Source: Macrolepiota albuminosa | Lineage: Eukaryota > Basidiomycota > Agaricomycetes > Agaricales > Agaricaceae | Length of the DNA: 64,000 nucleotides | Assembly: GCA_027475525.1 (NCBI GenBank) | Contig: JAMWFC010000046.1 | Span: 1 to 64,000, forward strand | Direction of reading: 5' to 3' | Shown here: positions 44,899 through 56,116 of the stretch, piece by piece | How the letters are laid out: each line of letters starts with the position of its first letter | How positions within the stretch are numbered: the first letter of the stretch is position 1 | Notes under the pieces: model-generated | Database searches by the model: none | What the model was told of the DNA's origin: nothing | Seen by the model: only the letters and a program-made list of their open reading frames with translations | Program-made: the position numbers and the translations under genes

Positions 44899-45941
44899 CA
44901 TTTGTTCCCAGCAAACACAGCCAAGGCCTCTGGAACTCAAACAAAACAACTATTTTCCATGAAGGGTTCAGATGCCACACAACCTTCAGCATCAATAGTA
45001 GGTCCACCATGATATGCATCAATCACAAAACTCATCAGCAACAAAAACTATTAAGGACAAGCCAACATCTACTCCTAGCACAAATACTCCATCTAAAGCA
45101 GCATTGTACAAGGACAATGACATTTTATTGTCTACTCCAGAACACAAATTACCTTCAATACAAATGATCAACCAACCTGGCACTTCTCAAAGTACCTTTT
45201 CAACTTATTCTGATCCACTATCTGACCAATCCACAGAACATTACAAGTGGTCAAGGCATTGGGATGATACCCAAACAGTTATTATTCAAATTCAGGACAC
45301 TGAGTTTAAACTCACTGCAGCTAGATTGAAAAAAGCAAGTAGATGGTTCAGGGATGCATTCAACAACAAAAATTCAGACACAGAAATACTTGATTTGGAT
45401 GAAACTGGAGTATTTGCTCAAGACTTTGAAATACTGCTCAATTCTCAGGAAAGGTTTATGCAAGTATTATGTATTACCTGCATTTTTAAAGAAGGAAACT
45501 AACTGGTTTATAGAACATTTAAAAAGGAACCACCACCATTAACTGATGTTACTGCTATCTTGCAGGTAGCAACTACTCTTTAATTTGAAGGTGCAGCAGC
45601 ATGGGCAGCAAATTACATTGCAGCAATGTGGTCATCTAAATTGCACAATGTCAAACTTGCCCATCAACCATATATTGTTGAGACAATTTTTACAGCTCGC
45701 CAATATGTGGCACATCATCCTAACTTGAATAGCATTATAAAACCAGCATTCTACAAACTTGTGCGAGGTGCCCTAACTAAAAATACAATAAATAAAGACA
45801 TTCAAAATGAAAGCCTCTTATTAGATGATCTAGTGATGATTCTGTCAGCTAGAAACAAGTTTGTGGAAAGATGGGTGGCAATTGCAGCTTTACCAACAAT
45901 TTGTGAAAATACGCAGTTTGAAGCATTCTTCTCTTAAATAG

Positions 45942-46459
45942 TGTCAGGGGACCCCTCATTCCTTTCTTCTTTCACTTCTTATTTCTTCACTCTCCTTTCA
46001 TTCACTTCCTTATTTCTTCTACCATTCTCTCATTTTGCTGTTACTACTTCTTCAACACTATCTGTTGGTACTATTCTCAACCTTTGAGGTGCTCTGGTTC
46101 TTTAGCTATCACTCAGACAAGTGTGGGCCCTTCAGCACCGCTCCAGGCTGCTTAGATAAGCCGGAGTTTGCCTTTCTGACTTCTAAAGTCCGGAGTTTTC
46201 CTCCCTTGTTTGCACACTTGTTTGGTTAGTCAATTTTCGAGTTTTTAAGGTTTTGTTGTACTGTACAGTTGTTTCCCATGCTTCAGAGGCCCCAGAAGCG
46301 TCCAACCTGGCATAGGGAATCCCCAGACTTGTTCTCTTTAGATCTCCCTCTGCCAGGTGAGTAGCTACCTTGATATTGTTAGTATATATTCTAATACACT
46401 TTGGATCTCCCTCTGCCAGCTGTGTGACTGAGCCACAGCCTCTAGAGGTCGCCCTTACA
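45942..46459 (+). mobile_element. Solo LTR copy B, 518 bp
   Basis: TGTCAGGGGACC…GCCCTTACA with a perfect 5-bp duplication AATAG (45937-45941, 46460-46464). It contains a TATA-like TTAGATAAG site and is nearly identical to copy C in inverse orientation. Which retrotransposon it came from is not visible in the window. Confidence 0.92.
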
Positions 46460-46765
46460 AATAGCTGATGCTGATTCAGAAATTAGAACTTATGAAACCA
46501 GAGCCCAAATCAAGGTTACAACATCTTGCATATCTATCAATGCAGGCAAACTAGAACTAGCATATATAAAACTCGTGCACAAGTCAGAAATGCTGGAGCA
46601 ATATCTTTGTAATCCAGTGTGTGGATTACTAGCACTTATATATGCACCATAGTCAAATGAAGGGATGTGTCATGTCTGCATAGATGCAAGAAGAGCTGTC
46701 TGGAAGGCAAAGAGGGAGAGACTTTGGACTGAGATGGATGACTGGTTTAAAATTGGTGGGGATGA

Positions 46766-47283
46766 TGTAAGGGCGACCTCTAGAGGCTGTGGCTCAGTCA
46801 CACAGCTGGCAGAGGGAGATCCAAAGTGTATTAGAATATATACTGACAATATTAAGGTAGCTACTCACCTGGCAGAGGGAGATCCAAAGAGAACAAGTCT
46901 GGGGATTCCCTATGCCAGGTTGGACGCTTCTGGGGCCTCTGAAGCGTGGGAAACAACTGTACAGTACAACAAAACCTTAAAAACTCGAAAATTGACTAAC
47001 CAAACAAGTGTGCAAACAAGGGAGGAAAACTCCGGACTTTAGAAGTCAGAAAGGCAAACTCCGGCTTATCTAAGCAGCCTGGAGCGGTGCTGAAGGGCCC
47101 ACACTTGTCTGAGTGATAGCTAAAGAACCAGAGCACCTCAAAGGTTGAGAATAGTACCAACAGATAGTGTTGAAGAAGTAGTAACAGCAAAATGAGAGAA
47201 TGGTAGAAGAAATAAGGAAGTGAATGAAAGGAGAGTGAAGAAATAAGGAGTGAAAGAAGAAAGGAATGAGGGGTCCCCTGACA
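46766..47283 (-). mobile_element. Solo LTR copy C, 518 bp, inverted to copy B
   Basis: TGTAAGGGCG…CCTGACA on the plus strand, with a perfect 5-bp duplication GATGA (46761-46765, 47284-47288). Same length as copy B, with only a few differences. It lies 306 bp from copy B in the same broken gene. Confidence 0.92.
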
Positions 47284-47330
47284 GATGAATTACAAGTCAT
47301 ATCAACACTCTTTTATTTTTACTCTTCACA

Positions 47331-48128
47331 ATGTAACTAGCAATGCATCTGCATAATAGCAGAATATGACAAAAAATAAAATAAGCTCAGAAAGTTAGTG
47401 CTCAAAAGCTTTTTAATGCTGGTGCAGTGCTTATATGTAGTAATACTACTATGCTATATAGCAAATTGTTTACAAAATCATATTTGAATTATTTATACAG
47501 GAAACTTGGCAATGTCATATGCTCTTACACATACTACTTGTGATACAAAAAGCAAATTAACTAGAAAAAAAGGATAGAGGGCAAAAGATTCTGTGATATA
47601 TTTTAACTCTTGTTGACTATAAGTCTGGCAAAGACTAGATATTATTTTATATAAGTTATAGTTAAAGTAGCAAGTGAATCTAATCAGTATTTTACTTGAA
47701 AGCCAAATAGCTTAGCTAAGGTAGAATATAGCTTGCACAATAGCAATAAAGAAAAAAAATCAATGCAGCACTCACATTGTGAGTGTCAGTATAATTAAAC
47801 TAATTTAGCTTACTTAAGAGAATACTAGGATGATAAATTCAGAAAGAAAAAAGTCAATGTAATCAATATTGAATATAGTACTATACATCACTTGATTCAC
47901 ATTTCTCACATTCATACTTGCAATTAAACTTTTTCTTTGATCAAATTAAAACTTTATCAAAAGTAAAATGAAAGTGAGAAAGTTGACTAAGCAAGTAATA
48001 CTTTTTTTTTCAAAAGTAAGCTTTTCTTTTTTAAAAACCTTTGCAGCAGCTTTCTAGCCTTATACTACACACCACTTATGGCTTTTTATGTGCTAACTTC
48101 TGATAACATATCAGTCATCTTATAATCA
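47331..48128. other. AT-rich, nothing recognised
   Basis: Very AT-rich with A/T runs. No gene supported. Confidence 0.4.
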
Positions 48129-49699
48129 GTGGCAGAAAACTGGACTGCTCTCTCCTATTTTGCCACCAATAATGGAGATAATTGTTCAAATCAGCTGCAT
48201 GAGCTAGCAGCACAGCAAGGGATAATCATGGAGTTGGAGGCAATTAAAAGTCTGAAAACTTTTGCTGAATGGTGTGAAAACCAAGTCAATGTTGATAAAA
48301 GAATCTTGGAGGCACTTGCATGCAGAAAAGAATTTATTGAACAATTCAGGCAAGCAAAAAGGATTTTACCAAGTATCCACTAACCATTAAAAAATTTAGA
48401 CAAGCAAAAAAATCTTTTATCAAAGAAACAGGTATCAACTGGAAAGAAGAACAAAGAAAAGCTTTTATCAGAGCACTTCCTGTGATACAAGTGCAAAAAC
48501 TGGAAGAATGTTATCCTCCTTATGGACACTGCATTGCAAAATCAGAAAGCATTGCAGCTAACTGGCGAGATCACTTCAATAATGGTTATCAGCCAGACAA
48601 AAGGAAAAAGTTCGATGTAGCTGAAGATATGAGCTGCATTTTCAAAGATGAAAATGGTCATTTGATTGGCATTGTTTTGTGAAACATATGCCTTTCAGCA
48701 GATTTGGTAGAATGGGCAGATTCAGTAGTGCAGAGGGCAGTAGAGCAAAGAGTAAATATAAGAGTAAGTTGATTTACTTTGAAAACTAGATTAATTAATT
48801 GTTGCAATATAGAAAGAAGATCTAGGAAAGCTCATTCAAATAGGATATTTAGCTGGCTCTAGAAGCAAGACCGAGTTTCATTGGGTTAGAAATTTGTTAT
48901 CCCAGAAACAAGAAGTAAGGTAAGAAGGAGCAAAAATAGATGTAGAAGCAAGCTCATTGTTTGCAATTTTATGGAATATGGCAAAATCTAGGCTGCCAAA
49001 AGAAGTCATTGAAGATTTTACCACCTTTCTAGCAGCTGCAAAACTAAAAGGAATGGATGGAAACAAGCAGATGACTTGTGATGCTGCTTTGCTTTCTGAG
49101 CAAGGAGAAGCATCTTCCTTTAACTCTTCAATCAATGGCCAGGCACTTAGGCAAAAAGAAGCTGAAAATAATCACATCAAGCCTACTCAGACTACCTCCT
49201 GGCCACTGGATACTATTCAGCATCTTCCTAGTCTAACTAGAGGAAAATTCAGTGTGCAAGCAGGTGATTTCAAATTCACCTTTAAAAACATGGACCTAGC
49301 ACCTCCTGCAGATGTAATGGGTGTCAACTACTCTAGGTTAGTTGTATAATAATTTTGTACTTGTATAAAAGCTAAAATTAATTCAGAGCAATTCACCATG
49401 AATACCAGCCTCATAAATTTGCTATTGCTTGGACAGTAACCCACACTATGAATTTCAATGCTGGTGGACATTTCTATTTTGCCCAGTATGGAATTAGAAT
49501 GCACTCAGCTCCCAATACTCTAACTGTATGGAAACCACTTCAACCGCATGAAACAAGCCTTCCAGATTTTTATCCTTCAGAAACTAATCCAAAATTTGCT
49601 CAGCAAGGACTTTCATTTGTTACTTCACCTCATTTGCTTAGTTCATGGAAATTATATGCAAAGCAGCATAATTTAGAGTTTGATGAAGATATGATTTAG
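48129..49699 (+). pseudogene. Possible TET/JBP-like 2OG-Fe(II) dioxygenase pseudogene
   Basis: Pieces in order: FAEWCENQVNVDKRILEAL; then, after a frameshift, FIRALPVIQVQKLEECYPPYGHC and FNNGYQPDKRKKF; a TGA (48680) where Arg would fit; NICLSADLVEW; a 49-bp intron; KEDLGKLIQIGYLAGSRS; a TAA; KGMDGNKQM; an intron at about 49339-49390; then AIHHEYQPHKFAIAWT, NAGGHFYFAQYGI, WKPLQPHETSL and GLSFVTSPHLLSSW. The last part recalls the mushroom TET/JBP family (H-x-D … H-x-T), which modifies 5-methylcytosine and is expanded beside KDZ transposons. Here HHE stands where HxD is expected. The family call is from memory and uncertain; that it is a broken multi-exon gene is clear. Confidence 0.5.
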
Positions 49700-50519
49700 A
49701 ACAAGTTGATATTTTTTTATATTGAATTTTTTTCTTTTTGCAATATCTACATACTATGCGCCATTTTTATTTATATTTTCTTAAAAACTTGGAACTCTGG
49801 TGCAAACTTGAAGTCAGGACATAAAGAGTCCAGTTCCTCGATGAGAGAAGGCTCAAGCTCCATGGAATCATGACTACCTGGATTTGTAGTGTGTGTTATT
49901 GATGCTAAAAAGGTTCTTGCCTGATTTAGATTACTTTTAACGTCGTGGTTACAACTATAATACTATGTAAAAATATCTTTGCCTCTTAGCAGATGGATAT
50001 CAAATCCACCTGGCACCTCAAGCCATGTTCGCACACTCTCAGCTGGTGCGTGACTTTTTTTCGTTTACAAACCCACCACTCCTGGTTCCTGCACGCCCCA
50101 GTTCCAAAGTCCCTAAACCCATACACCGCGCTCTGCAGCATCTTTCATTCCCAGCTCCCCGCACTCATGACCACCCTCTTTGAATCCCTCACCAGGTCCA
50201 GATCGGTGCTCCATCCCCGCTCTAAACGCATATAATTTACCACTTCAAGTCCATCCCCTTCTGAATGCTGAGGTTCCCGTCACCAACTTCTTCTTTGTTC
50301 TGTCATGCATGTGTGATCCTCTTCTTTATTCCCGCAAAGACCTTGCGCAGCCTGTGGCATACCCATAAATCACTCGGATGCGGGTCATATCTGATATCCT
50401 TCCTCAAGAATGGGACATCACTTTAGAACTCTCACCTGATGTGTACGAGTATCACAGTACAGGACATCTTGCAACAGCTCTATTGCTCATTGCAGTTGCA
50501 AATCAGTCACACTGCCAGC
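49700..50519. other. AT-rich, with one diverged satellite unit
   Basis: About 49985-50045 reads AGCAGATGGATATCAAATCCACC…GCACACTCTCAGCTGG, a diverged single unit of the tandem repeat at 52150-52315. No gene supported. Confidence 0.5.
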
Positions 50520-51232
50520 CGCAGCATCCTCTTCAGCTTTCTTAGCCTCCAATTTTTCCATACTGGATTGAAGATCAGGAATCACGTAGTATTTTAGATC
50601 AGAGGCAGTTTCAAGATCACGTCTAATTCACAAAGAAATGAGTCTAAGTAAGTAAAATAAAAGATGATAACTTACCTCCATTTGGCGACTTCAAATTTAA
50701 CCTTCAAATCTTGGATTTTCCTCCTGAGCTCAATAATGTCATCACCTCGCTTCTTCTCGTTCTCATAAGTGGCCCTCAGAGGTTGGAGTTTCTCCTCAAC
50801 TTCCGATATGGCTTTTCAAGCAGATTGCAAGCGCTCCTTACTAGCCGCATCCTTCTCTTGTCCTAGAGCATGAATTTCAACCTCTAGTTCTAGCTTTCGC
50901 CGTTACAATGTATCTATCTCCTGGAGTTCCGTCTCTTGTGCTACACCAACACTACAACTACGTTAGTATCAAACGACAGAGAATTTAAATCATGGTACCG
51001 ACCTGGCACATGCCTCATCAACAAGGTCTATTGCTGAATCTGGGAGTCGTCTGGACGTCAAATAACAATGCGCAAGTTGCGCGGCAGATATAAGAGAACT
51101 GTCAAGGATGAGCACACCATGATGAACTTTGTACTTTTCACGAATACCGCGAAGTATGCTGATAGTTTCTGGAACTGTAGGCTCGTTAACGATAACTTGC
51201 GCAAAATTGACTATTTCACTCAATGATGATCC
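50520..51232 (-). pseudogene. Hsp104/ClpB disaggregase fragment
   Basis: The minus strand gives [50 protein letters not shown] and [10 protein letters not shown], the end of the first AAA+ domain. An intron (51000 region) leads to RRKLELEVEIHAL, EEKLQPLRATYENEKKRGD and, after another intron, LETASDLKYYVIPDLQSSMEKLEAKK, the coiled-coil middle domain. Hsp104 threads aggregated proteins for refolding. Two nonsense codons (TAA before RRKLEL, TGA in RLQSA*KAI) and the loss of both ends mark a pseudogene. At its 5' side an exact 77-bp duplication (51156-51309) joins it to unrelated sequence. Confidence 0.85.
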
Positions 51233-51309
51233 ATGCTGATAGTTTCTGGAACTGTAGGCTCGTTAACGATAACTTGCGCAAAATTGACTATTTCACTCAA
51301 TGATGATCC
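51156..51309. repeat. Exact 77-bp tandem duplication
   Basis: 51156-51232 and 51233-51309 are identical over all 77 bases, with mismatching bases immediately on either side. The unit covers the start of the Hsp104 fragment. Period and exactness equal those of the duplication at 60070-60224. Confidence 0.95.
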
Positions 51310-52149
51310 GCATTCCCCACCCTCGCAGTCAACCTGCTCACCTCCCCTCGGACAAATTGCATACCTCTGCCCATTGTGGTTGCAAGGGAAATTGAAAGCG
51401 ATGCTGACCAGACGAGGTTGGCAAGAAGCGGCGGATTATTGTAGTTTTTTACCAAGTACATGTAGACTGCAAAGGAACAGTCAGGAACCACAGAAGAGTA
51501 TAATAGTCACCTGTATGGGATATCAATATCTGGTGGATAGTGTTGAATAGCATGATGGCGGCAACCTTGACATGATCTTAACTCCAACAATTATGAAAGA
51601 AAAGAATCTGAACTTTACCAGCGCCTTAGTCGGCCACGTATCCTAAGCCAAAACCATCAATATCGCGACCACCTAAGGTGGATTGGCCGTGAGACCCGCA
51701 GGAATCAATGCCGCGCGCAGACTTTTAATCAAAAATATGTATGTCCGTGAACCCAAAAAAAATTGTATTCGCTGCCTAAGTTTAAGGTATCCTACGGTAC
51801 CAGGACCAGTTCAATATTGGGTGACTATATATGGAATGGACGGAGACGTAAGCAAGTCAGGAATTGGTGAAGGCGAGTCGCATCAAAGACATGGGCCATT
51901 TGTGCTGGGGCTGATTTTGAGATGGCTGGACGTTGATGGCTTTGGTGCCAAGGGCCCCAGCGCTGGAGTTTCTGCAGACGTTTTGAGGGCTATTTTGCTG
52001 GGGTTAATTGCGCACGGTACGATGGTCCAGATTTTGAGTTGTTGATCTCATTGATTTGGCGGTGGTTTTCCATATCCGTGAATAATATAATAGGTTCCTC
52101 TGAATTTCACTGGTGGCTGATAATATAGGGTTCGCACGCTTGCACCCGG
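51310..52149. other. Nothing assigned
   Basis: Unassigned sequence. Frames at 51683-52045 (plus) and 51297-51491 (minus) show no family resemblance. Confidence 0.35.
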
Positions 52150-52318
52150 CACACCATGCCATGCTCACATGCTCACGCTTGCTGATGTCAGCAGGTGGAT
52201 ATCCAATCCACCCAGCATGCCATGCCGTGCTCACACGCTCACATCGGCTGATGTAAGCAGGTAGATATCCAATCCACCCAGCATGCCATGCCATGCTCAC
52301 ACGCTCCCACGTGGCTGA
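52150..52318 (+). repeat. Tandem repeat, about 2.5 units of 65 bp
   Basis: Units contain GCTGATGT(A/C)AGCAGGT, GATATCCAATCCACCCAGC, ATGCCATGC and CTCACACGCTC. A diverged copy lies at about 49985. Confidence 0.8.
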
Positions 52319-52499
52319 TGTAAGCCAAAGGTACGACTCTGCCCGAGATGTCAGGGCTGGGCTCTCCTTGATTATACTTATCCTTTTTGTTGAAGCTCTT
52401 GTTATTCAGTTCAGAGACCCCACTATGTGACGATAAATTCTGAGACAGGAGCTTGTTGAAGGTGATTTCTATGCCGGTATATTTGTCATTGCTGACATC

Positions 52500-53340
52500 T
52501 TTCTGGCTCTGCGCAGGCTTCCGCTGCAGCTACCACCGTGGCCTTGACAACATTCTTATCCCCCCTCTCATGTGCGCGCCGGCATCAAGCTCCTTGATTT
52601 CAAGCCATTCAACCCCGTAGAACCAAGGGCAGACGGGCATGGATCATTGAACTCTGCCCACAGAACAAGGCAGACGAAATTGAAGCTCGAGTTTGCGATG
52701 TGCAGTCTGCACGCTCTTGCATGCAAGGCCAGTACCCATTTCTTTCTGGGATAAATGAACCGTTTCAGGTGCCATTCCCGTCGTCTGCTGCATCGCGAAT
52801 TCCATCCAGGCGCTGCTGCACGCTTCTGGCCGGGCGAGTTAAAGGCCAGCCACGCCCTTCTTCGCCGCCTTCTCGTGCCATCTGACAATTTCATGGAAGA
52901 ACTCCTCCAGTTCGTTAAAGATACTTTCCTTCACCACACACCGCTTTCTGACTCTTTTTCTATTCCTCTCCTCTTCTTTTCTTTCTGGAACATAGGATGG
53001 CAGGTGAAAAATCAATGTAAGTGCCCCATTTTTCATAATGCAGCTGGCTCTGACACTGTACGTCACATGTATGCAAGTGACCTAGGTCCCACCTGCCGCT
53101 GGTGCCAACCAAGGACTAGAGGCTGTCTCCGCCGCGTGATGACACAAAGCAGGCTATTGACAATGCTATCGTGCTCAGTGAAGAAGGTTACTGCTGGCCA
53201 CCGGCAAGGAGACTGGTGATGGTGCCACTGGCGCACCTGCGCTGCCCTGTGTGAACGTGGATATTGCCGCCGAGGATGCTGCGGACGCTGCGTGCGGTGC
53301 GTCTGACATTGTGCTCACTGAACCAGGTCTCAACCATCAT
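52500..53340 (+). pseudogene. Plasma-membrane H+-ATPase (Pma1-type) shards
   Basis: Three conserved stretches of the P-type proton pump, which drives nutrient uptake, occur in order: RAGIKLLDFKPFNP, followed in another frame by IIELCPQNKADEIEARV (52570-52690); PPRDDTKQAIDNAI (53128-53170); and [19 protein letters not shown] with [12 protein letters not shown] (53208-53325). The catalytic hinge TGDGxNDAPAL is mutated (ATGAPAL). The spaces between are too short and unrelated, so most of the gene is deleted. Confidence 0.75.
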
Positions 53341-53386
53341 TCAAGCCAGCCGCGGCTAGAATATCATTTTCCAGAGGTGAAATTGT

Positions 53387-53580
53387 GAGGGTGGGGATGC
53401 GAGACTTTTTTTTAATGTATTTTTTATACGCTTGTATAACGTTGAGGTCACCGAGGCGAGGGTGGGGATGCAAGACTTTTTTTTATGTATTTTCCGTGCG
53501 CTCGTATAATGTCAAGTTCACCGAGAGGAAGGTGGGGATGTGAGACTCTTTTAATGTATTTCCATACGCTTGTATAATAA
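53387..53580 (+). repeat. Tandem repeat, 3 units of about 65-70 bp
   Basis: Each unit reads GGTGGGGATG(C/T)(G/A)AGAC, a T run, ATGTATTT, then TACGCTTGTATAA and TCACCGAG with small changes. It directly follows the H+-ATPase shard. Confidence 0.85.
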
Positions 53581-55265
53581 ATGCGACCTTTGTTAATTTC
53601 AAGGCTTATTCTCAAGGTGCACCTGGTGCTTAGTCAGGCAACTTCTTAGGCTAAAATTTTACCTTTGTTTACTGCACTCTCACAGTTCAAAACCATCATG
53701 GAACTGGATTTGCATGGCTTGAATCCTCAAAATGAAAAAGCTTTTCTAGGGTTGCCTTGGGCAACGGATGTCTATGATGTTGGGTTACAGCTCTGCTTGG
53801 AGTCACTAGGCAGTGAGCAACCCCGGGCCCTGGTAACAATATACTAGCAGTAGATTGAGATATTTTCTCATACATTTTTAGGACTTCACAAAAAAAGTTG
53901 TTCAATTAGAGTCAACTCTATATCCCTCTGCTAGCAACAAGACAAAAATTTTCAAAGAGGCGATGCAACCCAATCCTGCCCACTCTCACATGCTGACAGT
54001 CAAAGCTATTGAGGATGCAGTTTTTGATAAAACTCTGGCCTATCGCATGATTGATATTCTCTTTTTTATGAATGGAAGGCCTTCCAAGCACCACACAATG
54101 TCAGATATCCCCCAAGCTAAACTATTAGTAAGAATTCAAACACTTTGAAACCAGCTGCTAACTAATTGGCAGCCCTTGGATCGCTTGAATGACTGGCAAA
54201 CTTTTTTCACTACCACAAGAAACCGCTTGTCTACTTCCCTGCTAGATAGTTCTCTTGAAATTGCAGCTCCACCTCAGTCTAGCTCTAGCATGACTTGCCA
54301 CTTATTTTTTAAAATGTGCCAGCAAGATCTAGCTCATCATACAGCCACAGTTTTGAGCAATCTGCAAGGAGCAGCATTTTACTTCTCCTATGTCTTTGAC
54401 AAAGAAGAGTTTGATTTGCCTGGAAATCCTCAGGCTATGCTGGATTATCTTTGTGAAAGGTATAATTATTTACTTTCTCAAAGAATTTTTATACTTACAA
54501 TTACTTCCAATACAAGTGGCCCAGCCACCAATGCAGAGATGAATGTGTGGTCCAAATGGAATATCCCTAAATCTTGAGTACTTCAAGAAATTAAAGGGCC
54601 CCTTGTAGTTTCACTTTTGGTATCACCAATTTGCCTTTTGTTTTCCAGAACTTTAAAGTCCTATCCTAAGAAACAAGATTTACTTCAAGTAAGAATGATA
54701 TTGGCCTATCTTTTTTTAAAAAAATGTATTTATAATTCTTTTAGTTCTGGAAGTCTCTGAGTACATGGAAAAAGCCCCCATGCATCATTGAAGCAGAGAA
54801 GATTCTTTGGAGGTGCATTTTCAATATTGCAAATGCTGAAAATTTGACAGCTTGCCTCTCGACTACACTGAATGAAATTAGAGAAACCCATCTTCAAAAT
54901 GGGCAAAATTGGCTCCAAAGAAATATTGGTTTGTAAAATTACATTTTTATTTTTTTATTTGCTAAATTTGAATATAATAGACTTTGGACCAAGTATTGAT
55001 AGACTCAGCCTGGCAGAGGCTGAATTGGAATGCACCACTTCTAACATTATTGATTTATCTCTTAATGATTATATCAATGGTCAGTGCTATGCTTTACATG
55101 TATTAAAAGGTCTTTTTATAAATTACACTGCAGATACTCAAGCTAGCAATCAGGCTAGCAATGAGGATAGAGTCTCACTTGAGATTAAAAAAGAAATAAT
55201 ATTAGCTCAAAAAGATCTCAACTTTGAAATGGATTTCAATGCAGAGGAGGAAGTTCCAGCTGAAA

Positions 55266-55500
55266 AACAGATCTCTCAGCAAGATATCTCATCTAGGTAG
55301 AAATCTGAAAAAGAAGGCTTTGTACTATTACTAATGCATCACCTAGTTTGAAACTTATTGATGAAGAAGATGAGACTCCAGTTGAGCAGCAGATTTCTCA
55401 GCAAGAGATCTTATCTAGGTAGGAATTTGAAAAAGAAGGCTTTGCACTATTACTAATGCATCACTTAGCTTGAAACTTGTTGATGAAGAAGATGAGACCA
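55266..55500 (+). repeat. Tandem exon-intron repeat, array 1 (2 units of about 120 bp)
   Basis: Each unit carries an exon piece (LK-L-DEEDET … QQISQQ) and an intron of about 58 bp that starts GTAG(A/G)AAT and ends ATGCATCAC(C/T)TAG. Introns and exons are duplicated together, and each copy keeps a GT..AG pair and the same phase. Confidence 0.8.
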
Positions 55501-55532
55501 GTGAGGTTCATGCTGAGCAGGAAGATGGTCAT

Positions 55533-56110
55533 GATAGTAAGAATATCACATAATTATATATTTATTATAATTACTTTTATTAACACTCTGAAAAAGAAAG
55601 ATCTCAGCTAAGTTCATTATCTGATATAGAATGTGAAGAGGAAGATTTTGTTCAAGATAGTGAAAATAAGGCCAGAGAAGTTACTCCTGTAGAGGAAGAA
55701 GGCAGTAGTGAAGATGAAGCTGGTCAGCAAGTTGCACAATCTGATGGTAAGAATATCAAATAATTATATATTCATTTATAGTAACTTTTATTTAAAGATG
55801 ATATGCAACTTTCAGAAAAAGAAGAAGTTGGCCATGTTGCAAAGAAAGTCATCTCTATGCAGGAAGATGTCAATCCTGTGCAAGAAGCTAGGCATCAAGT
55901 TGTAGAAACTGATGATGGTAAGAGCATGAAATAATTATATATTTATTATAATAACTTTTATCTCAAGATAATATGCAACTTTCAGAAAAAGAAAAAGTTG
56001 CTCATCTTCATCAAGTTGAGAAAACTGATGATGGTAAGAATATCAAATAATTATATATTCATCATAATAACTTGCATCTGCAAAAGATATGCTATCTTCA
56101 GAAGAAGAAG
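55533..56110 (+). repeat. Tandem exon-intron repeat, array 2 (4 units)
   Basis: Starts at about 55533, 55744, 55917 and 56033. Each has a near-identical intron (GTAAGAATATCAAATAATTA … TAACTTTTAT … AAG, about 50 bp) followed by an exon encoding variants of MQLSEKEE-V. The first unit's acceptor is diverged. The last unit ends at the gypsy LTR. Confidence 0.8.
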
Positions 56111-56116
56111 CAGTTG

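Larger units (their letters stand above)
45014..47330 (+). pseudogene. BTB/POZ-domain protein, interrupted by two solo LTRs
   Basis: The plus strand reads a BTB core (WSRHWDDTQTVIIQIQDTEF, LKKASRWFRDAF, a LDLDETG segment), a 65-bp intron after SQE, then KEPPPLTDVTAILQVATTL, a TAA where the family has Gln, FEGAAAWAANYI, FYKLVRGAL and ILSARNKFVERWVAIAALP. LTR copy B follows at 45942. Coding pieces resume after 46465 (CHVCIDARRAVWKAKRERLW, DDWFKIGGDD), then LTR copy C at 46766, then a short tail. Order and motifs are those of the large mushroom BTB family with a C-terminal CxxC segment. Disabled by the stop, both insertions and further stops between them. Confidence 0.8.
53698..56116 (+). pseudogene. 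Unknown multi-exon gene, truncated by gypsy insertion
   Basis: Exons 53698-53832, 53882-54127, 54173-54688, 54745-54928 and 54981 to about 55298 join with correct phases through textbook introns (for example GTAAG… GCTAAC …GGCAG). The protein (MELDLHGLNPQNEKAFLGLP, WQTFFTTTRNRL, GAAFYFSYVFDKEEFDLPG, FWKSLSTWKKPPCIIEAE) is not recognised. The only disabling change is a TGA at 54575-54577, explicable as CGA to TGA. From 55266 the gene runs into tandem exon-intron units encoding an acidic tail (KLIDEEDET, EQQISQQE, MQLSEKE). The last exon runs into the gypsy LTR at 56117. It may be a host gene or a passenger of an older transposon. Confidence 0.6.
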
